From assembly GCA_030834905.1 (NCBI GenBank), contig JAUQWZ010000006.1, forward strand, positions 186,001 to 250,000: a stretch of DNA of 64,000 bases, written 5' to 3'. Origin of the DNA: Aggregatilineales bacterium. GTDB taxonomy: Bacteria > Chloroflexota > Anaerolineae > Aggregatilineales > Phototrophicaceae. Below, in pieces: positions 1 to 9,241 of this stretch. The translations under genes were made by a program, and so were the position numbers. The notes under the pieces were generated by a model. The model worked only from the letters and a program-made list of their open reading frames with translations, had not been told where the DNA came from and ran no database searches. Numbering within the stretch: position 1 is the first letter of the stretch; the number at the start of each line of letters is the position of its first letter.

Positions 1-1055
1 CCCAGCAGAAACATCGCCCCCGGCGCTTTGCGCGCCATGTAGCTGAAGTCTTCCCCGCCCATGCCGGGTTCGAGACGATAAATGACATCCTCACCCAGCA
101 TCTCGATGACCGCGCCGCGCACCACTTCCGCTACCTGCGGATCGTTGTAGACCGATGGGCAGCCTTTGACGATCCTCAGAGCATAGTCGCCGCCCAGCGC
201 CCGCGTCAGCCCAAACACAGCCTCGATTTCGCGGTGAAGCTGCTCGCGGGTGGCGTCGTCAAAGCTGCGGATCGTGCCGGTGAGCTGCACGTCGTCGGGG
301 ATGACGTTGGAGGCGTTGCCAGAATGGACTGAGCCAATCGAGATGACCGCCGGACGGATAGGATTCAAACGACGGGCGCGAATGCCATGCAGCGCGTTGA
401 TGACCTGCGCCAGAATGAAGATCGGATCAACGCCGCGATGCGGGTGCGCGCCGTGACAGCCTTTGCCGTTGATGGTGGCGTAGAACGTATCAACATTGGC
501 GGTCGTGTAGCCGTCTTCGATGACGATCTGCCCGGCGGGTAAATCGCTGGCGACGTGCAGCCCGATGACGTGATCGACCCCATCGAGCGCCCCATCCTCG
601 ATCATACGGGTAGCGCCGCTTTTGCCTTCGTCATCCTCGGCTTCTTCGCATGGCTGGAAGAAAAAGCGGATCTCGCCTTCAGGACGATCCGGCATCTGGC
701 TGAGCACCCGCGCCGCCCCCAGCAGCATGGCGGTATGAGCGTCGTGCCCGCAGGCGTGCATTACCCCCGGCGTCTGCGAGGCATACGACACGTCGTTAAT
801 CTCCTGAAGAGGCAGCGCGTCCATATCGGCGCGGATGCCAATGACCGGCTTGCCCTCGCCCAGAATACCGACAACGCCGGTTCTGCCAACGCCGGTCGCA
901 ACTTCCATCCCAAACGAGCGCAGGGTATCCGCCACCAGCCGCGCGGTGCGATTCTCCTGGAAGCCAAGCTCTGGATGCTGGTGTATATCCCGCCGCCAGT
1001 CCACAATCTGGTCGCCTATCGCCCGCGCCTGTTCGAGTACGCCTGTAAAATCCAT
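1..1055 (-). CDS. M20 family amidohydrolase (3' end cut by window edge)
   Basis: Metal-dependent amidohydrolase of the M20D group (hippurate / N-acyl-amino-acid hydrolase type), likely cytoplasmic and releasing amino acids from N-acyl or related amides. About 351 codons are visible, starting with ATG at 1055 behind a good GGAG ribosome site. Seen motifs: WRRDIHQHPELGFQE near the N-terminus, the metal region GIRADMDALP, the HACGHDAHTAMLLGAA metal motif, an acidic PCEEAEDDEG stretch where the general-base Glu lies, and GGEDFSYMARKAPG near the cut end. The C-terminus lies outside the window. The gene is divergent from the neighbouring amine oxidase. Substrate cannot be read from sequence; N-acetyl-diaminopimelate or indole-acetyl amino acid hydrolases are close relatives. 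Confidence 0.9.
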   Translation of the reverse strand, partial: MDFTGVLEQARAIGDQIVDWRRDIHQHPELGFQENRTARLVADTLRSFGMEVATGVGRTGVVGILGEGKPVIGIRADMDALPLQEINDVSYASQTPGVMHACGHDAHTAMLLGAARVLSQMPDRPEGEIRFFFQPCEEAEDDEGKSGATRMIEDGALDGVDHVIGLHVASDLPAGQIVIEDGYTTANVDTFYATINGKGCHGAHPHRGVDPIFILAQVINALHGIRARRLNPIRPAVISIGSVHSGNASNVIPDDVQLTGTIRSFDDATREQLHREIEAVFGLTRALGGDYALRIVKGCPSVYNDPQVAEVVRGAVIEMLGEDVIYRLEPGMGGEDFSYMARKAPGAMFLL

Positions 1056-1131
1056 GTGCCTGCTCCTGCCATGCGCTAGAATAAGCCTATTCTACCCAAC
1101 ACCCGTCCCTTTCGGGCAAGGACAATCGGCA

Positions 1132-2277
1132 ATGGACTCATCGTTTGACGTCATCATCATTGGCGCGGGCGCGGTCGGCAGCGCCGCGGCATATCAGGCG
1201 GCGAAGGTGGGGCACAAAGTCCTGCTGCTGGAACAGTTTGAGATCGATCACCAGCGCGGCAGTTCTTATGGCGCGTCGCGCATCATCCGTTATGCCTATA
1301 GCCACCCCGACTACGTCGCGCTGGCGAAAGCTGCGTTTCCGGCATGGCGCGCGCTTGGGGAAGAATCGGGCGAGGCATTGATGGTCGCCACCGGCGGCGT
1401 TGATTTCAGCTCGCGCGGCGCGGCGTCGTTTGAGCAGGTAGCGACATCGCTCAGCGCCGAAGGTATCGGCTATGAAATCTGGAACGCCGACGAAGCCCGG
1501 CGGCATTTTCCCCAGTTCCAGCTTGACGAGGACATGCAGATGCTCTATCAGGCGGATGCTGGCGTACTCAGGGCGTCGCGCTGCGTGCAGGCGCAGGCGC
1601 GGCTGGCGCGGCAGCATGGCGCGGTTCTGCTCGATAACACGGCTGTCACCGGCATCTCGCTTCAGCGCGATTCGGCGGCAGTCGAAACGTCACAGGGACG
1701 CTTCAGCGCGGCGAAGCTGATCATGGCGGCGGGCGCGTGGATGCCAAAGCTGCTGGCGATGGTGAACCTGTCGCTGCCGCTGACTCCCGTGAAATGTCAG
1801 GAAAATTACTTTGAAACCGGCGATCCGGCAGCCTATGAGCCGGGTTGGTTCCCGTCGTTCATCGCCCATCTGCCCGAAGCCTACGGCTTCATGCCCTATG
1901 GGCTGCCTTCGCTTGATGGATCGGGGCTTAAAGTGGGTTTACACGGCGGGCTGCCGTTCGACCCGGAGACACCGGAACGCCAGCCCGACGCGGGCGTCGT
2001 CGAGACGATTGGCGCGTTTCTGAACCGATACCTGCCCGGTGGCAGCGGTCGAAACGTCTTTTCGCGCGTGTGCCTGTACACCATGACGCCCGACGAGCAT
2101 TTTGTCCTCGATCTTCACCCGCAGCACCGGCAGGTCGCCATCGCGTCCTGCTGCTCAGGTCATGGCTTCAAGTTCAGCCCGATTCTTGGTAAAATCCTGT
2201 GCGATCTGGCATTCACCGGAACGACTGACCACAATATCAGCCTGTTCAGCGCCGCCCGATTCTCGCCGCCGCAGTGA
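1132..2277 (+). CDS. FAD-dependent amine oxidase, sarcosine oxidase / N-methyltryptophan oxidase family
   Basis: Predicted flavoprotein oxidising a secondary amine (N-methyl amino acid) to amino acid, formaldehyde and peroxide. The open frame extends far upstream, but ATG 1132 is chosen because it puts the dinucleotide motif IIIGAGAVGSA at residues 8-18, gives 381 residues (family about 370-390) and has AGGA upstream. Family hallmarks: SSYGASRIIRYAY after the Rossmann strand, VCLYTMTPDEHF with Cys314, which matches the cysteine that covalently holds FAD in monomeric sarcosine oxidase, and CSGHGFKFSP near the end. It overlaps the next gene by 4 bases (GTGA), so the two are probably co-translated. 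The exact amine is unknown. Confidence 0.88.
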   Translation: MDSSFDVIIIGAGAVGSAAAYQAAKVGHKVLLLEQFEIDHQRGSSYGASRIIRYAYSHPDYVALAKAAFPAWRALGEESGEALMVATGGVDFSSRGAASFEQVATSLSAEGIGYEIWNADEARRHFPQFQLDEDMQMLYQADAGVLRASRCVQAQARLARQHGAVLLDNTAVTGISLQRDSAAVETSQGRFSAAKLIMAAGAWMPKLLAMVNLSLPLTPVKCQENYFETGDPAAYEPGWFPSFIAHLPEAYGFMPYGLPSLDGSGLKVGLHGGLPFDPETPERQPDAGVVETIGAFLNRYLPGGSGRNVFSRVCLYTMTPDEHFVLDLHPQHRQVAIASCCSGHGFKFSPILGKILCDLAFTGTTDHNISLFSAARFSPPQ

Positions 2278-3440
2278 TTGATATCATGACGCCGACACCC
2301 CAACCTGAAGACCTGCGACCACTGTTCCTGCTGAATCCGAACGTGGTCTTTCTGAATCATGGCTCGTTTGGTGCCTGCCCCAAGCCGGTATTTGAGGCTT
2401 ACCAGCAGTGGCAGCTTGAACTGGAGCGCCAGCCGGTGGAGTTCCTCGGTCGGCGTATCGACGACCTGCTCCAGCAGGCGATGCAGCCGCTGGCGGAATA
2501 CCTTAACGCCGATGCCGACGATCTGGTCTTTGTACAGAACGCCACCACCGGCGTCAATCTGGCTGCCCGTTCGCTGCCGCTTCAGCCCGGCGACGAAATC
2601 CTGTCCACCGATCATGAATATGGCGCCTGCGCCAACACCTGGCGGTTTGTGTGCCAGCAGACCGGCGCGCAGTACATCGAGCGCCCCATTCCCCTGCCCC
2701 TGACCACCAGCGAGACTTTTGTCGAACATTTCTGGGCGGGTGTGACTACGCGGACCAAAGTCATTTATCTCAGCCACATCACCTCGCCAACGGCGCTCAG
2801 CTTTCCCATTGCCGAGATCATCCGCCGCGCCCGTGAAGCCGGAATCATCACCATCATTGACGGCGCGCACGCGCCGGGACACATCGCTGTTGACCTGCGG
2901 GCGCTGGACGCCGACTTTTACACCGGCAACTGCCACAAATGGCTGTGCGCCCCCAAAGGCGCGGCGTTCCTCTACGCGCGGCGCGAGCTTCAGCGCTCGG
3001 TTCAGCCCAGCATCATCAGTTGGGGCTACGGGCTGGCGTTCAAGTATCTGCACCAGATGCAGGGCACGCGCGACCCGGCGGCATACCTGAGCGTTCCGGC
3101 GGCGCTCGACTTTCAGCGCCAACATCACTGGGATGATGTCCGCGCCCGCTGCCATAAACTGGTCATTTCCACTGTCGATGAACTGACCCGCCGCAGCGGT
3201 TTAGACCCGCTGGCGGGCGAGTCGTGGTTCGGGCAGATGGCGGCGGTGCCGCTGCCCTCATGCGACGCCCAGACGGTGAAGCAGCGGCTGTATGACGACC
3301 ACTGCGTCGAAGTGCCGGTGTTCACCTGGAATAACCGCCAGTATGTGCGCATCTCGATTCAGGGCTACAACTCGCAGGCAGATACCGACCGCCTGCTGGG
3401 CGCGCTGGACGAAATTCTGACAGCAGACTGGCGCGTGTGA
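2274..3440 (+). CDS. Class V aminotransferase, isopenicillin-N epimerase-like (PLP enzyme)
   Basis: PLP-dependent enzyme of the CefD / cysteine desulfurase fold, 388 residues. The start is GTG 2274 overlapping the stop of the amine oxidase; an in-frame ATG at 2286 is an alternative. N-terminal NPNVVFLNHGSFGACPKPV is the family signature, IDGAHAPGHI holds the Asp that contacts the PLP ring nitrogen, and GNCHKWLCAPKGAAFLY carries the Schiff-base lysine, Lys222. Relatives include isopenicillin-N epimerases, but no beta-lactam genes are nearby, so a role in amino-acid epimerisation or amine metabolism together with the coupled flavin oxidase is more likely. This functional link is inferred from the 4-bp overlap. 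Confidence 0.85.
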   Translation: MIDIMTPTPQPEDLRPLFLLNPNVVFLNHGSFGACPKPVFEAYQQWQLELERQPVEFLGRRIDDLLQQAMQPLAEYLNADADDLVFVQNATTGVNLAARSLPLQPGDEILSTDHEYGACANTWRFVCQQTGAQYIERPIPLPLTTSETFVEHFWAGVTTRTKVIYLSHITSPTALSFPIAEIIRRAREAGIITIIDGAHAPGHIAVDLRALDADFYTGNCHKWLCAPKGAAFLYARRELQRSVQPSIISWGYGLAFKYLHQMQGTRDPAAYLSVPAALDFQRQHHWDDVRARCHKLVISTVDELTRRSGLDPLAGESWFGQMAAVPLPSCDAQTVKQRLYDDHCVEVPVFTWNNRQYVRISIQGYNSQADTDRLLGALDEILTADWRV

Positions 3441-3449
3441 AGCCGCGCG

Positions 3450-4910
3450 TCACAAATCGGACGGCGACTCACATTCAACTTCAACGGCAGCCCGATTGCC
3501 GACGAGTCGGACGCTCACGTCATCGACCAGCGCGGCAGGCTGGCTGTCCGGCGGGTTGACGCTGAACTCCAACCGCAGATTCGCCCACGTATCCGCCGTC
3601 TGGGCGCGCATGACGAATGGCTGCAAGGGCGTATTCGCCCCAAGCGTGTAAGCGCAGGTGAGCGCGCCATACTCGCGCCCGGCGGCGTTTTGCAGTGTCA
3701 CCGAGACGGTTTTGGCATAGGGCGCGTCACTGCCGAGGCTGAAGCCAAGCTCAAACAGGCTGTTGGCGGGCGCGCCAACGTCCAGATTCTGATAAAACGA
3801 CGCCCACGCTGGCGGGTCGGCAGTATTCAGCCGCAGGAAGCGCATGACACCGTCATGTACCGCCCAACTCACCTGACCGGATGGCGTCCAGGCGGCGGTG
3901 CCGTCGTCAAACTGCCCGTTGACCACCAGTTCGGCGTTCAACCGCGCGGGCTGATTCAGCGCCTGCACCAACCGTCCATAAGCCCACGCCGCGACTTCGG
4001 GCGGCGCGTAGCCGCTGAAGCCAACGTTGTGCTCGGCATAGATGTAGCCGCCGTAGCTGACCACGCCCGGCGCAGACGCATAGCCAATCACGCCGTACCC
4101 CTGCCCGAACTCGACGTGCAGGTGAGGTGACGACGAGTAGCCGGTGCTGCCTTCCAACGCGATCACGTCGCCCGCTTCCACAGACAAATCGCAGTTGGAT
4201 TGGCTGTAGTCGTCACCGCAGGCGTCGGCTATCCAACCGGAAATACTGCCCGGAGCCAGATGACCATAAAGCGAGTACTCATGTTCGCCATGCTCGATGA
4301 TCACCACGTTCCAGCGCCACCACGCGCCGCTGTCGTAGGTGTTGGCGCTGTTGGTGTCGTTGGCATAGACGATCCGTCCGGCTTTAGCCGCGGTCACTTC
4401 GCCGCCCCCGCCAACGTCGAAATCGATCCGACCGCGACCATGCTGGCGAAAACTGCGCGTCACCGTCGCCCACTGCCCGCCTTCCCAGGGCAGTTGGTAG
4501 CCCGCCAGCGCCGACGATGCCACCAGACTCGGGTCTGCCTCAGGGCGATAACGCGAGTCATTCAGACGCGCCGCCACTTCGGCGGGCAGCCCTTCCAGCG
4601 CGGCGCGATAGCCAGGCACACCCGGCAGCAGCGCCACCCAGCCGCCGTCGCGCGGCAGCACCGCCAGCCAATCGATCACGCCGGGATACGGCTCGCCGGT
4701 TTCGCGGCTGACCGGCGCGAGATAGACGACGCCGCCATGCTGCGGATCGAGCGTTCTGCCAAGCGCATCATAAACAAACGGGCTGTCATCACGGGCATTG
4801 AACGCCGCCAGCGCCCCCCGGATAGCATCGTCCTGGGTGCGTTCAGCAGCCGCGTCAAAGGGCGCAAAAGCGTTAAGAAGGATGAGAAGGAACACCAGAA
4901 ACCGACCCAA
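3450..4910 (-). CDS. Secreted M23 family metallopeptidase with C-terminal jelly-roll-like domain
   Basis: Likely cell-wall or extracellular endopeptidase, 486 residues. The start is TTG 4910, supported by GAGG about 8 bases upstream and by the signal peptide directly behind it (FLVFLLILLNAFAPFDAAA, residues 4-22). The LytM/M23 core spans about residues 140-300: QHGRGRIDFD with candidate zinc ligands His157 and Asp163, SLYGHLAP, and the HLH motif at 263-265 (SSPHLHVEFG). From about 335 onward a beta-rich region (NGQFDDGTAAWTPSG through VDDVSVRLVG) resembles carbohydrate-binding CBM4/9-type modules. The first His sits six residues before the Asp rather than the usual four, as in some spaced M23 variants, so activity is likely but unproven. 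Confidence 0.85.
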   Translation of the reverse strand: MGRFLVFLLILLNAFAPFDAAAERTQDDAIRGALAAFNARDDSPFVYDALGRTLDPQHGGVVYLAPVSRETGEPYPGVIDWLAVLPRDGGWVALLPGVPGYRAALEGLPAEVAARLNDSRYRPEADPSLVASSALAGYQLPWEGGQWATVTRSFRQHGRGRIDFDVGGGGEVTAAKAGRIVYANDTNSANTYDSGAWWRWNVVIIEHGEHEYSLYGHLAPGSISGWIADACGDDYSQSNCDLSVEAGDVIALEGSTGYSSSPHLHVEFGQGYGVIGYASAPGVVSYGGYIYAEHNVGFSGYAPPEVAAWAYGRLVQALNQPARLNAELVVNGQFDDGTAAWTPSGQVSWAVHDGVMRFLRLNTADPPAWASFYQNLDVGAPANSLFELGFSLGSDAPYAKTVSVTLQNAAGREYGALTCAYTLGANTPLQPFVMRAQTADTWANLRLEFSVNPPDSQPAALVDDVSVRLVGNRAAVEVECESPSDL

Positions 4911-5014
4911 ATCCGACCTCTTTCTTACATTTATCGCGTATAATGATAGATTGGCGATTCTAGCTTAGGCTGGCTGCATGAGAAAATGTTCCCATTTATT
5001 GGACGCTTGCCCTG

Positions 5015-5044
5015 TTGAAGTGGGCTGCCAGTTTTCGGTACAAT
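5015..5044 (+). promoter_or_regulatory. Predicted sigma-70-type promoter of the J-domain gene
   Basis: TTGAAG (5015-5020) and TACAAT (5039-5044) separated by 18 bases, 66 bases before the J-domain start codon. The boxes match consensus at 4 and 5 of 6 positions. Predicted from sequence only. Confidence 0.45.
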
Positions 5045-5109
5045 AGGTTCGCTCAAAGTTCCATCCAAGTCAGTGAAACGTTTGCATCAGGGGAGTTGAA
5101 AGCACCTGA

Positions 5110-6027
5110 ATGAAGCAGTTTGTTATTGATCATCTAACCGGCGAATGTGGCAAGGCAGAACGAATCGTCACCTGCTCGCGCCGCGCCAAAGACGCCGACA
5201 TGACCATCGAACTGGAGCAGGGAAAGCGCGTCGCCGTATACGTCATCAACCGCGCCATCCGGCTGCCAGAAATTCGAGAGCGTCTGGAGATGAATACCGC
5301 TAAACGCCTGCATACCCTGTTCATCATCGACGGACGTATGATGCCGGCGGAGAACGCGGAAGTTGAGCCGCCTTACTGGATGGCGGCGCTTCACGCGCTG
5401 AATCATGGGCGCGTCTATGCCTACTGGTGTGACGGACGCGAGGTGACCATTCGCCCGGTTCACATGGATTGGAAGTGGGGCGCGTCCCCCCGCACCGCCG
5501 AATATGGTCCAGCGGTGGATTTGAACAGGATGCGGGCTGAAATCTCCCTGCATACCTCGAAATACATGCACGGGCATTACGCGACTGCCGACTTTGGCGA
5601 GGGGCAGTTCTGGAAGAAGCACGACCCGATGGACTACCGCCAGTATAAGTATTCGTGGCGGCAGTGGTCGTACCAGTCCACCAGCAAGACGCGCGTGGAT
5701 GAGCCGCAGGAAGACTGGGAGCCGTGGGAGGAATTCAACCAGCACTACGGGGACGTGGGCGGCTACCAGCACTTTCGCGGCTTCAGTGGGCGCGGCGAGA
5801 ATCAGCAGCAGGAGCGACGACGCGCCGTTACGGTCAGCAACCGCGAATACGCGCTGCTGGGTCTGTCCAACTCGGCAAGTTACGATGAGGTGAAGCAGGC
5901 ATACCGGCGCAAAGCCCGCGAAAACCACCCGGACATGCACCCGCATGAGAAGGAGAAGTACACCCTCAGGATGGCGGAAATCAACGCGGCATTTGAAGCC
6001 ATCAGCCGGCAGCAGAAGGAAAGCTAA
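5110..6027 (+). CDS. J-domain protein with uncharacterised N-terminal region
   Basis: 305 residues. The C-terminal 65 residues form a J domain (REYALLGLSNSASYDEVKQA onward) with the Hsp70-stimulating HPD at 273-275, so it should recruit a DnaK. The N-terminal about 140 residues (strands such as KRVAVYVINRAIRLPEIRE and RLHTLFIIDGRMMPAEN, then VYAYWCDGREVTIRPVHMDW) match no family I recognise. A Tyr/Trp/Gln-rich linker (about 170-245) joins the two. There is no G/F region, zinc centre or classical DnaJ C-terminal domain, so it is a type III J-protein, with the J domain at the C-terminus. A GGGGAG stretch lies about 14 bases before ATG. A hairpin terminator follows. Confidence 0.8.
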   Translation: MKQFVIDHLTGECGKAERIVTCSRRAKDADMTIELEQGKRVAVYVINRAIRLPEIRERLEMNTAKRLHTLFIIDGRMMPAENAEVEPPYWMAALHALNHGRVYAYWCDGREVTIRPVHMDWKWGASPRTAEYGPAVDLNRMRAEISLHTSKYMHGHYATADFGEGQFWKKHDPMDYRQYKYSWRQWSYQSTSKTRVDEPQEDWEPWEEFNQHYGDVGGYQHFRGFSGRGENQQQERRRAVTVSNREYALLGLSNSASYDEVKQAYRRKARENHPDMHPHEKEKYTLRMAEINAAFEAISRQQKES

Positions 6028-6060
6028 AACGGGAGGTCTTAGAACCTCCCGTTGGTTTTG
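6028..6060. terminator. Bidirectional hairpin terminator
   Basis: A perfect 10-bp stem (AACGGGAGGT at 6028-6037 with ACCTCCCGTT at 6044-6053) and a 6-base loop, with T-rich sequence on the plus side and AAAA on the other. It lies between the convergent J-domain and epimerase genes and can serve both. Confidence 0.8.
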
Positions 6061-6061
6061 A

Positions 6062-6625
6062 TTAGCGAGGCAGTTGGTCTTTGGGAATGTCCCTCAGCAG
6101 GGCATTCCCCGCGTCACGCGGCGACAGAATCGGCGTTTCTATTCCCCAGTTGATGCCAATATCAGGATCGTCCCAGGCGACGCCGTTTTCGTCGCGCCCG
6201 CCGTCGTAATAGTTGTTGACGAGATACGTCAGCACGACATCGGTCACGGCATAAAACCCATGCGCCACGCCCGGCGGGATGAACAGCGCGGCGTGGTTCG
6301 ATTCACCCAGTTCCAGCACGTGGGTATCCATGTACGTCTCCGACGAGGGACGCAGATCAGCCATTGCCACACGCAGGTTGCCGGACATCACCATCCAGTA
6401 GTCGATCTGGCGATGATGGTAATGCAGCCCGCGCAGCACCCCCGCCTTGCTGATCGAGCAGTTGCTTTGTATCCGATCCCAGTTCACCCAGGGAAACCAT
6501 TCCCGGCGAAACGTTTCCATGAACGCCCCACGCTCATCCTCAAATGCCCTGATGGGAACGACATAGGCACCTTCGATGGGAGAAAGTGGTTGAACGTGCG
6601 AGGCGGCTTGCTGTCCTGCCACCAT
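6062..6625 (-). CDS. dTDP-4-dehydrorhamnose 3,5-epimerase family protein
   Basis: Cupin-fold nucleotide-sugar epimerase of the RmlC family, 187 residues (typical 180-185). Family features: [18 protein letters not shown] near the N-terminus, [20 protein letters not shown] with the catalytic His region, [16 protein letters not shown], and [22 protein letters not shown] carrying the expected aromatic and acidic residues. The residues between are unusually polar for RmlC, and no rmlA, B or D partner is adjacent; an RmlD-like reductase lies 20 kb away. It therefore may act on another dTDP-sugar or be a non-epimerase relative. Divergent from kbl. Confidence 0.8.
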   Translation of the reverse strand: MVAGQQAASHVQPLSPIEGAYVVPIRAFEDERGAFMETFRREWFPWVNWDRIQSNCSISKAGVLRGLHYHHRQIDYWMVMSGNLRVAMADLRPSSETYMDTHVLELGESNHAALFIPPGVAHGFYAVTDVVLTYLVNNYYDGGRDENGVAWDDPDIGINWGIETPILSPRDAGNALLRDIPKDQLPR

Positions 6626-6772
6626 GATTTTGCGCTCCGAATGTGTGCTATTCAGCCAACGGACGATTGTAGCATATTCAGGCTGGAATGGGTCAGCCGT
6701 TCGACCCGCTGGAGCGAAGAAGCTCGCCCGGAAATACTGCGCTTGCTTTCAACTTTTGTTCCAAATGCACAA

Positions 6773-6799
6773 CTGACACGGTCAGAAATGGGTTACACT
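6773..6799 (+). promoter_or_regulatory. Possible kbl promoter
   Basis: CTGACA (6773-6778) and TACACT (6794-6799), spacer 15 bases, 37 bases upstream of the GTG start. The spacer is short, so this is tentative. Confidence 0.3.
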
Positions 6800-6835
6800 C
6801 CGCCCTACAGTGTACGCGACTCAGGAGTACCGTCT

Positions 6836-8026
<1,191 letters not shown>

Positions 8027-8029
<3 letters not shown>

Positions 8030-8044
8030 CTGAGAGCTGACAGC
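8027..8044 (+). repeat. Short AGCTGA-type intergenic repeat overlapping the kbl stop
   Basis: The stretch TAGCTGAGAGCTGACAGC begins in the stop codon of kbl. A related GTCAGCCATCAGC / CAGCTATCAGC stretch lies at 42693-42720. Low-complexity dispersed repeat; function unknown. Confidence 0.4.
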
Positions 8045-8056
8045 CCTAGGACAATC

Positions 8057-9079
8057 ATGCGAAAAAAAGTTATTCTCATCACCGGCGCGAACGGCGAAGT
8101 TGGACACGGTCTTGTCAGCCGTCTCTACGAGTCCGGCGAGCGCAGCATCCTGACGCTGGATATCAAGCCGCTGGACGACGCCCTGAGCGATAAAGTGCAG
8201 GCGCATGTGGTGGGCGATATCCTCGATACCGCCCTGCTCCAGCGCATGATGAGCGAATACGAGATCAACGCCGTCTTTCACCTCGCCGCGCTGCTCTCAA
8301 CCCGCGCCGAATTCACGCCGGAAGCGGCGCACCGCGTCAACGTCGAAGGCACGCTCAACCTGCTGCATCTGGCGGTTGAGCAGTCGCGCTGGCTCGGCTA
8401 CCGGGTGACGTTCATCTTCCCAAGCTCAATCGCGGTCTATGGCATCCCGTCGCTGGCGATCAAGAACAGCATCCCGCCGGTCAAGGAAGACGAATACTGC
8501 CAGCCGACCACCATGTACGGCTGCAATAAGCTCTACTGCGAGCACCTCGGACGCTACTATTCCGCTTACTATCGGCGGCTTGCCGCTTCGCCCGAACCGT
8601 TCACGTTAGACTTTCGCGCCATCCGCTTTCCGGGGCTGATCAGCGCGGTGACCGTTCCCAGCGGCGGCACCAGCGACTACGCGCCGGAAATGCTGCACAG
8701 CGCCGCCCAGGGTCAGCCATACAACGCCTTCGTGGACGAAGATACCCGCATCCCGTTCATGGTGATGCCAGACGCCACCAAAGCGCTGCTGCTGCTGGCT
8801 GCCGCGCCCGCCGAGAACCTGACGCGCAGCATCTACAACGTGACCAGCTTCGCCCCATCGGCGGGTGAGATCGCCGACATTGTCCGGCGGGCGCTGCCAG
8901 ATGCCGATATCAGCTTCGATCCTGAAAGCAAGCGCAAGGATATCGTCGATAGCTGGCCCGCCCAGATGGACGACACCGCCGCCCGCCGTGACTGGGGCTG
9001 GCTGCCCGACTACGGGCTGACGAGCGCCTTCGACGATTATCTCATCCCGGCAATTCGCCAGCGCTATGAGATGGCGTGA
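8057..9079 (+). CDS. L-threonine 3-dehydrogenase, SDR (epimerase-like) type
   Basis: NAD-dependent extended short-chain dehydrogenase, 340 residues, predicted to oxidise L-threonine to 2-amino-3-oxobutyrate for Kbl just upstream. ITGANGEVGHGL (residues 8-19) is the NAD-binding glycine motif; the YxxxK active-site pair lies in TTMYGCNKLYCEHLG with the Ser in FIFPSSIAVYG. FRAIRFPGLISAVTVPSGGT and SDYAPEMLHSAAQGQPYNAF are characteristic of the SDR type of threonine dehydrogenase rather than UDP-galactose epimerase. Start ATG has AGGA five bases upstream. The 27-bp spacing to kbl indicates one operon, and the pathway yields glycine and acetyl-CoA. Confidence 0.9.
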   Translation: MRKKVILITGANGEVGHGLVSRLYESGERSILTLDIKPLDDALSDKVQAHVVGDILDTALLQRMMSEYEINAVFHLAALLSTRAEFTPEAAHRVNVEGTLNLLHLAVEQSRWLGYRVTFIFPSSIAVYGIPSLAIKNSIPPVKEDEYCQPTTMYGCNKLYCEHLGRYYSAYYRRLAASPEPFTLDFRAIRFPGLISAVTVPSGGTSDYAPEMLHSAAQGQPYNAFVDEDTRIPFMVMPDATKALLLLAAAPAENLTRSIYNVTSFAPSAGEIADIVRRALPDADISFDPESKRKDIVDSWPAQMDDTAARRDWGWLPDYGLTSAFDDYLIPAIRQRYEMA

Positions 9080-9115
9080 GGGCGTTAGCTTCTCCCCTGC
9101 TTCCCACGGGATAAC

Positions 9116-9140
9116 GTAGGGACACGACAATGTCGTGTCC
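9116..9140 (+). repeat. Family A palindromic repeat, copy 1
   Basis: GTA followed by two 10-base arms, GGGACACGACA and TGTCGTGTCC, that form a near-perfect palindrome. The same element recurs at 45236, 56800, 56844 (inverted) and 60120 (inverted); all copies share a polar consensus, GTAGGGACACGA then a few variable bases then TCGTGTCC. Confidence 0.75.
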
Positions 9141-9146
9141 GCCTTT

Positions 9147-9181
9147 CACCCCTCCCCAGCACACAAGCGGGGAGAGGGGGA
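9147..9181 (+). repeat. Family B C-rich/G-rich hairpin repeat, copy 1
   Basis: ACCCCTCCCC, then an AGCACACAAG spacer, then CGGGGAGAGGGGG: a C-tract/G-tract hairpin also found at 21341-21386 and 60179-60230. Immediately follows a family A element, as at 60120. Confidence 0.55.
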
Positions 9182-9198
9182 TTAAGGCTGTGGTTCTT

Positions 9199-9230
9199 AC
9201 TCAGCACTCGGTACTCAGTACCCAGCACTC
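9199..9230 (+). repeat. Family C CTCAGCACTCGGTACTCAG repeat, copy 1
   Basis: Iterations of the unit CTCAGCACT / GTACTCAGTAC. The inverse complement form occurs at 54753-54778. Low-complexity dispersed repeat of unknown function. Confidence 0.5.
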
Positions 9231-9241
9231 ACCGCTAACCA

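Noticed and set aside
835..1131. N-terminal extension of the amine oxidase frame
   Set aside because: It runs antisense into the amidohydrolase gene and the Rossmann motif begins just after ATG 1132, which has its own ribosome site.
2160..3155. Long open frame (331 codons) antisense to the class V aminotransferase
   Set aside because: High-GC shadow: the plus strand encodes a complete, motif-bearing enzyme, and the antisense product has a low-complexity Arg/Gly/Ala composition and no domain.
4402..4445. M23 peptidase judged inactive because the usual HxxxD spacing is absent
   Set aside because: A His lies six residues before the Asp and the HLH motif is intact, a spacing seen in some M23 groups, so loss of activity cannot be claimed.
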